From Patulibacter sp. SYSU D01012 (lineage in GTDB: Bacteria; Actinomycetota; Thermoleophilia; Solirubrobacterales; Solirubrobacteraceae): 64,000 bases of DNA. The position numbers and the translations under genes were made by a program. Numbering within the stretch: position 1 is the first letter of the stretch; every line of letters begins with the position of its first letter. Below the pieces are notes generated by a model that had not been told where the DNA came from, made no database searches, and worked only from the letters and a program-made list of their open reading frames with translations. The stretch lies in contig NZ_JAFMTB010000004.1 in NCBI RefSeq assembly GCF_017916475.1, positions 124,001 to 188,000 on the forward strand. The letters are read 5' to 3'. Of the stretch, positions 15,579 through 24,074 are shown in pieces.

Positions 15579-15584
15579 TACGCT
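15579..15584 (+). promoter_or_regulatory. -10 box of first TetR gene
   Basis: TACGCT, 6 bases before the GTG at 15591, so the transcript should be leaderless. Confidence 0.5.
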
Positions 15585-15590
15585 CGCCGG

Positions 15591-16172
15591 GTGATCGCCG
15601 GCCCCTCCCCTGCGCCCTCGGCCGCGCCCGACGCGCCCCCGCGGGAGCGCATCCTCGCGGCCGCCACCGCGGTCATCCGCCGCGGCGGCGTGCGCGAGGT
15701 GCGGGTGCAGGCGGTGGCGGCCGCGGCCGGGGTGTCGACCCCGCTCGTCTACCACTACTTCGGCAACCGCGACGGGCTCGTGCGCGCCGCGCTGTCCGGC
15801 GTGGTGGGCGCCGCCGCGGAGCCCCCGTCCGGGCCGTCGCCCCGCGACCGCGTGCTGGCGCTCCTGGCGGGCGGCGTGGACGACGCCCCCGAGCGCCGCG
15901 CGGCGGCCGCGATGCGCAACGAGCTGGCGGCGTCGGCGCTCTTCGACCCCGAGCTCGCCGCGCTCCTGGCGGCGGACACGGCGCGGCGCGAGGCCGCCGT
16001 CGTGGCCGCGCTGGGCGGCGCCGTCGGCGGCCCGGACGACGCCGCGCTGGCGGCCCGTGGCCTGGTCGGCCTGGCCGACGGGCTCGTCGAGCGGTGGCTC
16101 GGGGGCCTGCTGCCGGCCGACCGGTTGCGCGCGCTGCTCGCCCGGGCCGTCGACGCGACGGTGGCTCCGTGA
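15591..16172 (+). CDS. TetR family regulator (first of tandem pair)
   Basis: A 193-residue TetR-type repressor. The N-terminal HTH spans about residues 18-65: RERILAAATAVIRRGGVREVRVQAVAAAAGVSTPLVYHYFGNRDGLV, with the YHYFGNRDGL helix-4 signature. The C-terminal ligand domain is Ala-rich and unassigned. It overlaps a second TetR gene by GTGA, so the two proteins are made from one transcript, which is uncommon for dimeric repressors. Target and ligand are unknown. Confidence 0.88.
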   Translation: MIAGPSPAPSAAPDAPPRERILAAATAVIRRGGVREVRVQAVAAAAGVSTPLVYHYFGNRDGLVRAALSGVVGAAAEPPSGPSPRDRVLALLAGGVDDAPERRAAAAMRNELAASALFDPELAALLAADTARREAAVVAALGGAVGGPDDAALAARGLVGLADGLVERWLGGLLPADRLRALLARAVDATVAP

Positions 16173-16771
16173 GCGACCCCGGCACCGCCCGCCAGCCCGA
16201 GGGCCGCCGCGCGCTGCTCGACGCCACGGCCGCGCTCGTGTCGGAGAAGGGCGTGCGCGGCCTCTCGCCCCGGGCGGTGGCGCGCCGCGCCGGCACGACC
16301 GCCGCGCTCGTCTACTACCACTTCGGGTCCGCGGCAGGCCTCGTCTCGGCCGCCCTGCACCACGCCAACGAGCAGGCGCCGTCCGTCACCCGCCTGCCGG
16401 GCCCGCCCGCCGGCCGGTCGGGGCGCGAGGCCCTGACCGACGCGCTCGAGGCGGAGTTCGACGACGACCCGCGCGTGCGCAACCTCAACGCCATCTGGAA
16501 CGAGGTCGGCGCGCTGGCCGCGTTCGACCCGGCGCTGCGCGACGACCTGCGCGACGTGACGGACGCGTGGACGGCGACGGTCGCCGCGGGCGTCCGGCGC
16601 GGCGTCGCCGACGGCTCGGTGGCGGCCGACGTCGACGCCGACGAGGTCGCCGAGCTGCTGACGGGCGCGGTCGACGGCCTGAGCCAGCGCTGGCTCGCCG
16701 GAGCGCTGACGGCCGACGAGGCGCGTGCGGCGCTGCGGCCCCTGCTGGACGCGCTGCTGCCCCGGTCGTGA
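16169..16771 (+). CDS. TetR family regulator (second of tandem pair)
   Basis: A 200-residue TetR protein starting at GTG 16169 inside the stop of the first. The HTH runs ALLDATAALVSEKGVRGLSPRAVARRAGTTAALVYYHFGSAAGL (about 15-57). The C-terminal half differs from its neighbour except for a shared pattern (LVGLADGLVERWLGG versus LTGAVDGLSQRWLAG), so the pair probably arose by duplication. The two could act as a heterodimer or as successive regulators of one target; this is inference only. Confidence 0.88.
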   Translation: MSDPGTARQPEGRRALLDATAALVSEKGVRGLSPRAVARRAGTTAALVYYHFGSAAGLVSAALHHANEQAPSVTRLPGPPAGRSGREALTDALEAEFDDDPRVRNLNAIWNEVGALAAFDPALRDDLRDVTDAWTATVAAGVRRGVADGSVAADVDADEVAELLTGAVDGLSQRWLAGALTADEARAALRPLLDALLPRS

Positions 16772-16822
16772 GGGGGCGCCGGCCCGCCGCGTCCGCCGGC
16801 GCCCGACCGCGGGCGCGCCCCG

Positions 16823-17359
16823 TCAGGCGATCTCGCTGGCGGGCGTGACCGTCGCGTAGGCCTGGCCGAGCGCGGCGACGAAGGCGGCGTGCACGTCCGC
16901 CCCGGCGACCCGCCGGCCGTCGTGCTCGAGGGCCGGCGCGGCGCACGCGTCCGGCACCAGCGTCATCCGGAAGCCCAGGTCGGCACCCGCGCGCGTCGTG
17001 GCGTCGACGCACATGCTCGTCATCATCCCCACGACGACGACCTCGTCGATGTCGAGCGCCCGCAGGCGCTGCTCCAGGTCGGTCCGCAGGAACGCGTTCG
17101 GCGCGTCCTTGCGGACCACGACCTCGCCCGCGGCCGGTCGCACCGCGTCCGCGATCTCGACGCCGGGCGTGCCCTCCTCGAGGAAGCCGGCGCCGGCCGG
17201 GCTGAGGTGCTGGACGTGGAGGACCGGGTCCCCGGCCGCCCGGAAGGTCTTGAGGACCCGGCCGGCGTTGGCGGCGGCCTCCTCCGGCCCCTCGAGCGGC
17301 ATGGCACCGCCGGGGAAGTAGTCCCGCTGGATGTCGACGATGACGAGGGCGCGGCTCAT
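16823..17359 (-). CDS. Isochorismatase-family cysteine hydrolase
   Basis: A 178-residue hydrolase of nicotinamidase/isochorismatase fold. The catalytic triad is visible: Asp 9 in VIVDIQRDYF, Lys in VVRKDAPNAF (about 95) and Cys in MMTSMCVDATTRAG (about 131), preceded by the cis-peptide region VVVVGMM. Substrates of such stand-alone enzymes include nicotinamide, ureidoacrylate and maleamate; none can be picked here. The ATG at 17359 has TACGGT 6 bases upstream. It is divergent from pucR. Confidence 0.9.
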   Translation of the reverse strand: MSRALVIVDIQRDYFPGGAMPLEGPEEAAANAGRVLKTFRAAGDPVLHVQHLSPAGAGFLEEGTPGVEIADAVRPAAGEVVVRKDAPNAFLRTDLEQRLRALDIDEVVVVGMMTSMCVDATTRAGADLGFRMTLVPDACAAPALEHDGRRVAGADVHAAFVAALGQAYATVTPASEIA

Positions 17360-17365
17360 CGGGCG

Positions 17366-17371
17366 ACCGTA
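17366..17371 (-). promoter_or_regulatory. -10 box of isochorismatase-like gene
   Basis: TACGGT on the minus strand, 6 bases before the ATG at 17359; leaderless arrangement. Confidence 0.5.
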
Positions 17372-17542
17372 CCGCGGCCGCGACGACCGCCCCCTGCCGG
17401 CGCGGCGCCACGCCCCCGGCGCGCCGCGGACGGGCGCGGCCGCGCGGCGCCCGCCCCCGGTCACGACGGTGGGCATCCCGCCCGGGTCGACGGGGCCGCC
17501 CTGCGGCTGGCCGGTCGGGACGTTGCGTCTGGCGCGCGGGGC

Positions 17543-17579
17543 GCGACAGCCTGTCCGCGGGCCGGCGACACCGTGTCGC
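17543..17579. promoter_or_regulatory. Polyamine-regulon sites 5 and 6 (pucR)
   Basis: Two exact sites lie 22 bases apart upstream of pucR: 17543-17555 (GCGACA-GCC-TGTC) and 17565-17577. The second extends to a perfect 15-base palindrome GCGACAC-C-GTGTCGC (17565-17579), which best defines the dyad. The position suggests that PucR controls its own gene. Confidence 0.65.
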
Positions 17580-17640
17580 GCCGCCGCGGTCCCCGGCTGG
17601 ACGCTCTGCCCTTTACGCCGGGTCCTGATGCGGGCATCAT

Positions 17641-19293
17641 GTGCGGGTGCCCACCGTCGGCTCCCTCCACGCCCCGCCCGCGCCGCTGGCGCCGCCCTCG
17701 CCGCGGATCACGGTCGCCGACGCCCTGGCCCTGCCCGTCCTGCGCCGCGGCCTGCCCGACGTGCTCGCGGGCGCCGAGCACCTGGACCGGCCGATCCGCT
17801 GGGTCCACGCCGGCGAGGTCTCGTACATCGCGTCGCAGCTGCGCGGCGGCGAGCTGCTGCTGACCACCGGCATGGGCATCGGCCGCCGGGCGGTCGACCA
17901 GCGGCGCTTCGTCGCCGGGCTCGCCGACCTGGGCCTGGCGGCCCTCGTCATCGAGCTGGGCATGACGTTCAGCGAGATCCCCGAGCCGCTGATCCAGGCG
18001 GCGCAGCAGCACGGCGTGCCGCTCGTGGCGCTCACGCGCGAGGTGCCGTTCGTCCACGTGACGGAGGCGATCCACACCGAGATCGTCAACGCCCACTACG
18101 CGATGCTGCGGCGCGGCGACGACGTGCAGCAGCGCCTGACGCAGCTGCTGCTCGACGGCCAGGGCATCCCCGAGGTGCTGCGCGCGACGGCCGAGACGAT
18201 CGGCAACCCCGTCTTCCTCGAGGACGGCGACGGCCGCCTGCTCTTCCACGCCGGCACCCCCGCCGACGGCGTCGACGCGCTCGACGCGTGGAAGGCGTCC
18301 AGCCACGCGTCCGGGCGCGCGCCGTGGCGGGCGGGCCTGTCCGCCCCGGTGCCGCTCGGCCCGCACGGCAGCCCGGGGCGGCTGCTCGTGCTGCCCGTCG
18401 CCGGCCCCATGGACGAGATCGCCGAGATCGCGCTGCAGCGCGCCGCTGGCATCGTCGCCCTCGCGCTGCTGCGGGCGCGGCAGGAGGAGGAGCTGGTCGC
18501 CCGCGAGCGCGGCAACTTCCTCGTCGACCTGGCCGAGGGCCGCACCCCCGGGGCGCACGCCGAGCGGCAGGCCGGCTCGATCGGCTTCCGCCCGGCGGGC
18601 CGCCTGCTGCTGCCCGTCGCGGCCGAGACGACCGCCGCCGCGGGCAGCGCGTCCTGGAGCCTGGTGCTGCGCGACACCGGCGTCGAGCTCGAGGCGCACG
18701 GCCTGACCGTGCTCGCCGGTCAGCGCGACCGCGCCGGCCAGCTGCTGGCGCTCGTCGGCCTGCGCGACGCCGACGCCCGCGCGAGCACGGCCGACCTGGT
18801 GGCGAAGGCGATCCGCACGGCGGCGGACCGCCGCCTGGGCGCCGGCGAGATGCGGATCGCGGTCGGCGACGCCGCGGAGTGGGAGCGCATCGGCCCCGCG
18901 CTGCGCCTGACCGCCGAGACGGCCGCGAGCGCCGCCGCGCTGCCCGCCGCCCGCTGGCACGACGTCCGCGACCTCGAGCTGCAGCGCCTCTTGTGGCGGT
19001 GGCGCGACGACCGCGAGCTGCGCGCCTTCGTGCTGCGCCGCCTGGGCCCGCTGCTCGAGCACGACCGCCGCCGCAAGCACCAGCTGCTGCCGACCCTCGA
19101 GGCGCTGTGCTCCGGCGGCTGGCGCAAGGCCGAGGCGGCCCGCGCCCTGCACCTCAACCGCCAGGCGCTCTACAACCGCCTGACCCGCATCGAGGAGCTG
19201 CTGGGCGTCGACCTGGGCGACCCGGAGCAGACGCTCACGCTGCACCTGGCGCTCCGCGCGCTGCCGTACGTGGGGCCGGACGCGCAACGCTGA
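17641..19293 (+). CDS. PucR family transcriptional regulator
   Basis: A 550-residue regulator. It has an N-terminal PucR sensor domain (ITVADALALPVLRRGLPDVLAG, residues 23-44, then ELLLTTGMGIG) and a middle GGDEF-like/GAF-like region. The C-terminus holds the PucR-type HTH (RAALHLNRQALYNRLTRIEELLGVDLGDPE), residues about 500-545. PucR proteins activate purine, allantoin, GABA or polyamine degradation genes in response to the metabolite. The gene sits centrally among agmatine, putrescine and beta-alanine genes and carries two regulon sites in its own promoter, making it the best candidate for binding GCGACA-N3-YGTC. GTG 17641 or GTG 17647 may be the start; 17641 is kept. Confidence 0.9.
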   Translation: MRVPTVGSLHAPPAPLAPPSPRITVADALALPVLRRGLPDVLAGAEHLDRPIRWVHAGEVSYIASQLRGGELLLTTGMGIGRRAVDQRRFVAGLADLGLAALVIELGMTFSEIPEPLIQAAQQHGVPLVALTREVPFVHVTEAIHTEIVNAHYAMLRRGDDVQQRLTQLLLDGQGIPEVLRATAETIGNPVFLEDGDGRLLFHAGTPADGVDALDAWKASSHASGRAPWRAGLSAPVPLGPHGSPGRLLVLPVAGPMDEIAEIALQRAAGIVALALLRARQEEELVARERGNFLVDLAEGRTPGAHAERQAGSIGFRPAGRLLLPVAAETTAAAGSASWSLVLRDTGVELEAHGLTVLAGQRDRAGQLLALVGLRDADARASTADLVAKAIRTAADRRLGAGEMRIAVGDAAEWERIGPALRLTAETAASAAALPAARWHDVRDLELQRLLWRWRDDRELRAFVLRRLGPLLEHDRRRKHQLLPTLEALCSGGWRKAEAARALHLNRQALYNRLTRIEELLGVDLGDPEQTLTLHLALRALPYVGPDAQR

Positions 19294-19342
19294 GCCCGGC
19301 GGCGGGCGGGCCGACCCCGAGCGACGCCGGCCCCGCCGGCGC

Positions 19343-19831
19343 TCACCTCCGCGCGAGCGTCCGCACGCCGCGCTCCGCCGTCCACGACGCGACGACGATC
19401 CCCTTCCCGTCGTCCGACATCCGCACCGTCGAGACCTCGCGCACCTCCAGACGGAAGAGGTGCAACGGCCCGGGCGGCGCGTGCGGGACGACGTGCGCGA
19501 TCACGGCGGGGTCCTCGACCTCGACGGCCACGCCCGCGAGCTTCGCGTCGCCCACCCATCCCGGCGCGTCGCTGCCGGGCGGCGCCGGGTCGTCCGAGCC
19601 GCTGTGCAGGGCGAAGCGCGGGTCGCGGCGCAGGTCGAGCGCCTTGCGCGCCCGCCACATCGAGCCGATCCACAGCTCGCCGTCGGCCCACACCGTCTCG
19701 GTCCCCGAGATCCGCGGCGCCCCGTCGCGCCGGACGGTGGCGAGGGTCTTGTGGACGTGGGCGTCGAGGCGCTCGCGGGCGTCGGCGGCGAGCGCGGGCG
19801 CGGCGGCGGCGAAGGCGGACCAGGAGGGCAT
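19343..19831 (-). CDS. Pyridoxamine 5'-phosphate oxidase-like flavin-pocket protein
   Basis: A 162-residue protein of the split-barrel flavin-binding fold. Marks are HKTLATVRRDGAPRISGTETVWADGELWIGSMWRARKALDLRRDPRF, the usual start of this family, and a second strand region LHLFRLEVREVSTVRM. These small proteins bind FMN or F420 and reduce or oxidise unidentified substrates; F420-type function is plausible in actinobacteria but not shown. The ATG at 19831 is chosen over a TTG at 19888 because it begins the family core and leaves room for the divergent AraC-type gene at 19914. A GACCCT hexamer sits 6 bases upstream. Confidence 0.8.
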   Translation of the reverse strand: MPSWSAFAAAAPALAADARERLDAHVHKTLATVRRDGAPRISGTETVWADGELWIGSMWRARKALDLRRDPRFALHSGSDDPAPPGSDAPGWVGDAKLAGVAVEVEDPAVIAHVVPHAPPGPLHLFRLEVREVSTVRMSDDGKGIVVASWTAERGVRTLARR

Positions 19832-19913
19832 GGACCGAGGGTCGCGCGCGGCGCGGGCCGCGGCGAGCGGAAGGTCGAAAACGGTCAAGCGCCGCCGACC
19901 GCGGACGGGCAGG

Positions 19914-20846
19914 ATGGGGGCCGTGGCGGACCGGCTGCGCGACCTCCTCGACCTCGTCCTGGCCAGCCTGGACGACCGCGCCGACGGCGTCGAGCTGGCG
20001 CGCCGCGCGGCGTTCTCGCGCGATCACCTCGACCGGCTGCTCGCGGCGGCGACCGGCGAGACGCCGATCGCCCTGCGGCGCCGGCTGCTGCTCGAACGCG
20101 CCGCGTGGCAGCTGCGCGGCGGCGCCGCCGTGGCCGACGTCGCGGGCCCCGCCGGCTACGGCTCGGCGGCGGCGTTCACCCGCGCGTTCGGCCGCGCCTA
20201 CGGCCGCACGCCCACGGCCTTCGTCCGCGTGGGCGCCCCCGTCGACCTGCCGGCGCCCAACGGCATCCACTTCCACCCGCCGGCCGGCCTGCTGCTGCCG
20301 CGGGGCCGGGACGCCTCGCCCGCGGCCCGCCGCGCGCCCGCCCCGGTCGGCGACCTGACCGAGCGGCTCCTGCGCCACCACCTGGAGCGCTCCCGCGACC
20401 TGCTGGCCCTCGCCGCGGCGCTGCGGCCGGCGGACCGCGAGCGCCCGCTGCGCCCCGGGCTGGTCGTCATGGACCTCGAGGGGCCCGAGCCCTCCGCCGG
20501 CCTGATGGCCGAGCGGCTCGTCGGCACGCTCGAGGTGTGGACCGCGGCGCTCGCCGGGGAGGAGGAGCCGGCGCGCGAGGGGCCGCTCCTGTCCCGGTTC
20601 GACGCGGTCGCTCCGGCGTTCGCCGCCCACGCGCGCCGGATCCGCGACGACGGCGCCTGGGACGACGCGTTCGTCGACGCCCTCTGCGAGCCGCCGCAGG
20701 CGTTCACCTACGGCGGCGTGCTCGCGCACGTGCTGACGTACGGCGCGGTCCGACGGGAGGCGCTCGCCGCGGTCCTGGCCGAGCTCGGCGCCCCGGTGCC
20801 CGACACGGCCGACCCGATCCTGTGGGAGCAGGGGCTCCGGCGCTGA
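19914..20846 (+). CDS. AraC-type HTH fused to DinB-like domain
   Basis: A 310-residue protein with an AraC-type double HTH at the N-terminus: RRAAFSRDHLDRLLAAATGETPIALRRRLLLERAAWQL, then VAGPAGYGSAAAFTRAFGRAYGRTP, residues about 25-100. A C-terminal DinB-like four-helix region follows (about 150-300), with conserved His in RLLRHHLERSRDLL and GGVLAHVLTYGAVRREALAAVL. DinB folds bind a metal and serve as thiol-dependent transferases or hydrolases, so this may be a regulator sensing through an enzyme-like domain. ATG 19914 and GTG 19923 are both possible starts. The divergent neighbour, a flavin-pocket protein, is the likely target. Confidence 0.75.
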   Translation: MGAVADRLRDLLDLVLASLDDRADGVELARRAAFSRDHLDRLLAAATGETPIALRRRLLLERAAWQLRGGAAVADVAGPAGYGSAAAFTRAFGRAYGRTPTAFVRVGAPVDLPAPNGIHFHPPAGLLLPRGRDASPAARRAPAPVGDLTERLLRHHLERSRDLLALAAALRPADRERPLRPGLVVMDLEGPEPSAGLMAERLVGTLEVWTAALAGEEEPAREGPLLSRFDAVAPAFAAHARRIRDDGAWDDAFVDALCEPPQAFTYGGVLAHVLTYGAVRREALAAVLAELGAPVPDTADPILWEQGLRR

Positions 20847-20890
20847 GCGGACGGTCCGTCGCCGTCCCCCGCGACGACGGCCGCGGGGGC

Positions 20891-20903
20891 GCGACAGTCC
20901 GTC
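20891..20903 (+). promoter_or_regulatory. Polyamine-regulon site 7 (dehydrogenase operon)
   Basis: GCGACA-GTC-CGTC, 148 bases before the ATG of the dehydrogenase-aminotransferase-ald operon. Confidence 0.55.
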
Positions 20904-21051
20904 CACCCGCCCGGGCCGAGTCACGACGGCCTGCCGGTGGCCCGGCCCCCCGCCCCTCGGGCACGCTGGACAGGACGCGGGCCGCCTCGCCCGCCGCCGT
21001 CCGGCGCCCCCGCGCGCCGCCGTTCCCCCGACCGCCGGAGACCGCCGCCGC

Positions 21052-22569
21052 ATGACCGACACCGTCGCCCCGTCCGCCGTCCGCACGCTGCAGCAGTACA
21101 TCGGCGGGCAGTGGACCCCGTCGAGCGCGTCCGAGACCCTCGACGACCGCAACCCCGCCACCGGCGAGCTGCTCGCCCGCGTGCCGCTGGGCTCGAAGGC
21201 GGACGTCGACGCCGCCGTCCGCGCCGCCGCCGAGGCCCAGGTCGCCTGGCGCCGCACCGCGCCGCAGGTCCGCGCCCGCGCCCTCTACCGCCTGCGCGAC
21301 GTCCTCGACCAGCACCGCGACGAGCTCGCCGCGCTGGTCACGCAGGACATGGGCAAGACGCTCGACGACGCGGCGGCCGAGGTCGGCCGCGGCATCGAGT
21401 CCGTCGAGGCCGCGATGGCCGCCCCGCACCTGCTCAAGGGCCAGAACCTCGAGGGCATCGGCACCGGCGTGGACGTCGAGTCCTTCCGCCAGCCCATCGG
21501 CGTCGTCGCCGCCATCACGCCGTTCAACTTCCCGGCGATGATCCCGATGTGGTTCCTGCCCTTCGCGCTCGCGACCGGCAACGGCTTCGTCCTCAAGCCC
21601 TCCGAGCAGGTCCCGCTGACCGCCGAGCGCTACGTCGAGCTGATCGAGGGCATCGAGGAGATCCCGAAGGGCCTGGTCAACCTGGTCCACGGCGCGCACG
21701 ACGCCGTCAACGGCATCCTGGAGCACCCCGGCATCGGCGCCGTCTCGTTCGTCGGCGCGGCCAAGACGGCCCGCTACGTCGCCACCCGTGCCACGGAGCA
21801 CGGCAAGCGCGTCCAGGCCCTCGGCGGCGCGAAGAACGCGTTCATCGTCCTGCCCGACGCCGACCCGAAGACGATGGCCGGCGGCATCATCGGCTCGGCC
21901 TTCGGCGCCGCGGGCCAGCGTTGCATGGCCGGCTCCGTCGCCGTGCTCGTCGGCACGCAGGAGCAGCAGGACGCGCAGCTGGAGCGCATCGTCGAGGCCG
22001 CCCGCGCGCTGCGCTCGGGCCCCGGCGACGACCCGCAGACCGACGTCTGCCCCGTCGTCTCCTCCGACGCCCGCACGCGGCTGGTCGGCGAGATCGACGC
22101 CGCCGAGCGCGACGGCATCCAGGTCGTCCTCGACGGCCGCACCGCCGACCCGGGGCAGGGCCAGGCCAACCTGGGCCCGACGATCCTCGACGGCGTGCCG
22201 CAGGGGCACCGCGTCGCCACCGAGGAGCTCTTCGGGCCGGTCCTCTCCGTCGTCCGCGCGAAGGACCTGGACGAGGCCCTCGCGTTCACGAACGCGTCGC
22301 GCTATGGCAACTCGACCATCCTCTTCACCGAGTCCGGCGGCGCCGCCCGCGAGTTCCGCTACCGCGCCGAGAGCGGCATGCTCGGCGTCAACGTCGGCGT
22401 CGCCGCCCCGATCGCGTGGATGCCCTTCGGCGGCTGGAAGGACTCCATCGACGCCGACCTGCACGCCAACGGCGAGGACGGCTTCCGCTTCTACACCCGC
22501 ACGAAGATCGTCACGACCCGCTGGAGCGGGACGTCCACCACCCCGACCACCGGCGGCATGCGCTACTAG
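21052..22569 (+). CDS. mmsA: CoA-acylating (methyl)malonate-semialdehyde dehydrogenase
   Basis: A 505-residue aldehyde dehydrogenase of the MmsA/IolA type, which converts malonate or methylmalonate semialdehyde to acetyl- or propionyl-CoA with NAD and CoA. Marks: TPFNFPAMIPMWFLPFALATGN (about 161-182), the catalytic Cys in GAAGQRCMAGS (about 288), and absence of the usual general-base Glu, replaced by the LGGAKNAFIV segment characteristic of MMSDH. The ATG at 21052 has CGGAG upstream. It heads an operon with a class III aminotransferase and alanine dehydrogenase, suggesting that malonate semialdehyde from beta-alanine is the substrate. Confidence 0.9.
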   Translation: MTDTVAPSAVRTLQQYIGGQWTPSSASETLDDRNPATGELLARVPLGSKADVDAAVRAAAEAQVAWRRTAPQVRARALYRLRDVLDQHRDELAALVTQDMGKTLDDAAAEVGRGIESVEAAMAAPHLLKGQNLEGIGTGVDVESFRQPIGVVAAITPFNFPAMIPMWFLPFALATGNGFVLKPSEQVPLTAERYVELIEGIEEIPKGLVNLVHGAHDAVNGILEHPGIGAVSFVGAAKTARYVATRATEHGKRVQALGGAKNAFIVLPDADPKTMAGGIIGSAFGAAGQRCMAGSVAVLVGTQEQQDAQLERIVEAARALRSGPGDDPQTDVCPVVSSDARTRLVGEIDAAERDGIQVVLDGRTADPGQGQANLGPTILDGVPQGHRVATEELFGPVLSVVRAKDLDEALAFTNASRYGNSTILFTESGGAAREFRYRAESGMLGVNVGVAAPIAWMPFGGWKDSIDADLHANGEDGFRFYTRTKIVTTRWSGTSTTPTTGGMRY

Positions 22570-22586
22570 CGCCGCCAGGAGCACCC

Positions 22587-24074
22587 ATGGCCACCATCCC
22601 CACCACGGAGCACGACGAGCTCCAGCGCTCCGCCCGGGAGCACCTCCTCCTGCACTTCACGAAGCAGGCCGCCGCCTACGGCGACGCCGCCGGCGGCCAG
22701 GAGGAGCAGGACGGCATCGGCGGTCCGACCTCGGGTACGGCGACGTCCGACCTGCTCGTGCTCGAGCGCGGCGAGGGCCCGTACGTCTTCGACACCACGG
22801 GCCAGCGCCACATCGACGCGCTGTCGAGCCTCTTCTGCTCGCAGATCGGCTACTCGTACGGCGAGGAGTTCTCGGCCGCGATCGCCGGCCAGCTCTCCAC
22901 GCTGCCGTTCAACACGAACTGGAACACGGCGCACCCCGCGGCCATCCGCCTGGCCGAGGCGCTCGCCGAGCGCGCCCCGGGCGACCTGAACCACGTCTTC
23001 TTCACGAACGGCGGCTCGGAGTCCGTCGAGTCGATGTGGAAGATGGCCGTCGAGCACTTCCGCGCGAAGGGCCAGCCCCAGCGCCTGAAGGCGATCGCCC
23101 GCAAGAACGCGTACCACGGCGTCACGCTCGGGGCCCTGTCGTTCACCGGCGTCCCGGGCTACAAGGACGGCTTCGGCACCCCGCCGATCGACGTCACGCA
23201 CGTGTCGAACACGAACGCCTTCCGCGGCAAGCGCGACGGCGAGGACGACGCGGCCTTCCGCGACCGCCTGCTGCAGGAGGTGCGCGACGCGATCGCCGCC
23301 GCCGGCGCCGACGAGGTCGCGGTCATCATCGCCGAGCCGGTCCAGAACGCCGGCGGCTGCCTGACGCCGCCCGAGGGCTACTGGAAGGGCCTGCGCGAGA
23401 TCGCCGACGAGCACGGCATCCTGCTCGTCGCCGACGCCGTGATCTGCGGCTTCGGCCGCCTGGGCAACTGGCTCGGCATCGAGCACGAGGGCGTCGTCCC
23501 CGACATGGTCACGACCGCGAAGGGCATCACCTCCGCGTACGTGCCCGGCGGCGCCGTGTTCGTGAGCGACAAGGTCGCCGAGGGCCTCTTCGACCCCTCG
23601 ACGGTCCTGCGCCACGGCATCACCTTCGGCGGCCACCCCGTCATGGCGGCGGCGGCCCTGAAGAACATCGAGATCTTCGAGCGCGACGGCGTCCTGGAGA
23701 ACGTCCGCGCCCTCGAGCCGCACCTGAAGGAGCGGATGGAGACCCTGCTGGACCTGCCGATCGTCGGCGACGTCCGCGGCAAGGGCTTCTTCTGGGCCGT
23801 CGAGCTCGTGAAGGACGAGGCGAACGCCACGTTCTCCAAGGACGAGCGCGACGACCTGCTGCGCGGCTTCCTGCCGAAGGCGATGCGCGAGGCCGGGATC
23901 ATCGCCCGCGCCGACGACCGCGGCGACTCCGTCCTGCAGATCGCCCCGCCCCTCATCGCCGACGCGGCGCTGCTCGACGAGATCGTCGACGGCCTGCGCC
24001 GGATCCTGACCGCCGCCGGCGAGCACATGGGCCTCGCCGGCACCACCACCCCCACCACCACGGAGACCATCTGA
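22587..24074 (+). CDS. Class III aminotransferase (probably beta-alanine:pyruvate type)
   Basis: A 495-residue PLP enzyme of the omega-amino acid:pyruvate aminotransferase group. Visible features: LFCSQIGYSYGEEF, GSESVESMWKMA for the phosphate site, YHGVTLGALSFTG, the PLP-lysine in TTAKGITSAY, and HGITFGGHPV. The PLP-N1 aspartate lies in VADAVICGFGRLG; most relatives have DEV here, so Glu is replaced by Ala. Residues 35-60 hold a Gly/Gln-rich insertion (AAGGQEEQDGIGGPTSG) not found in the paralogue at 43817. Its operon partners make and consume malonate semialdehyde and alanine, so beta-alanine plus pyruvate is the preferred guess; putrescine or GABA remain possible. ATG with CAGGAG upstream; its stop overlaps the ald start. 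Confidence 0.85.
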   Translation: MATIPTTEHDELQRSAREHLLLHFTKQAAAYGDAAGGQEEQDGIGGPTSGTATSDLLVLERGEGPYVFDTTGQRHIDALSSLFCSQIGYSYGEEFSAAIAGQLSTLPFNTNWNTAHPAAIRLAEALAERAPGDLNHVFFTNGGSESVESMWKMAVEHFRAKGQPQRLKAIARKNAYHGVTLGALSFTGVPGYKDGFGTPPIDVTHVSNTNAFRGKRDGEDDAAFRDRLLQEVRDAIAAAGADEVAVIIAEPVQNAGGCLTPPEGYWKGLREIADEHGILLVADAVICGFGRLGNWLGIEHEGVVPDMVTTAKGITSAYVPGGAVFVSDKVAEGLFDPSTVLRHGITFGGHPVMAAAALKNIEIFERDGVLENVRALEPHLKERMETLLDLPIVGDVRGKGFFWAVELVKDEANATFSKDERDDLLRGFLPKAMREAGIIARADDRGDSVLQIAPPLIADAALLDEIVDGLRRILTAAGEHMGLAGTTTPTTTETI

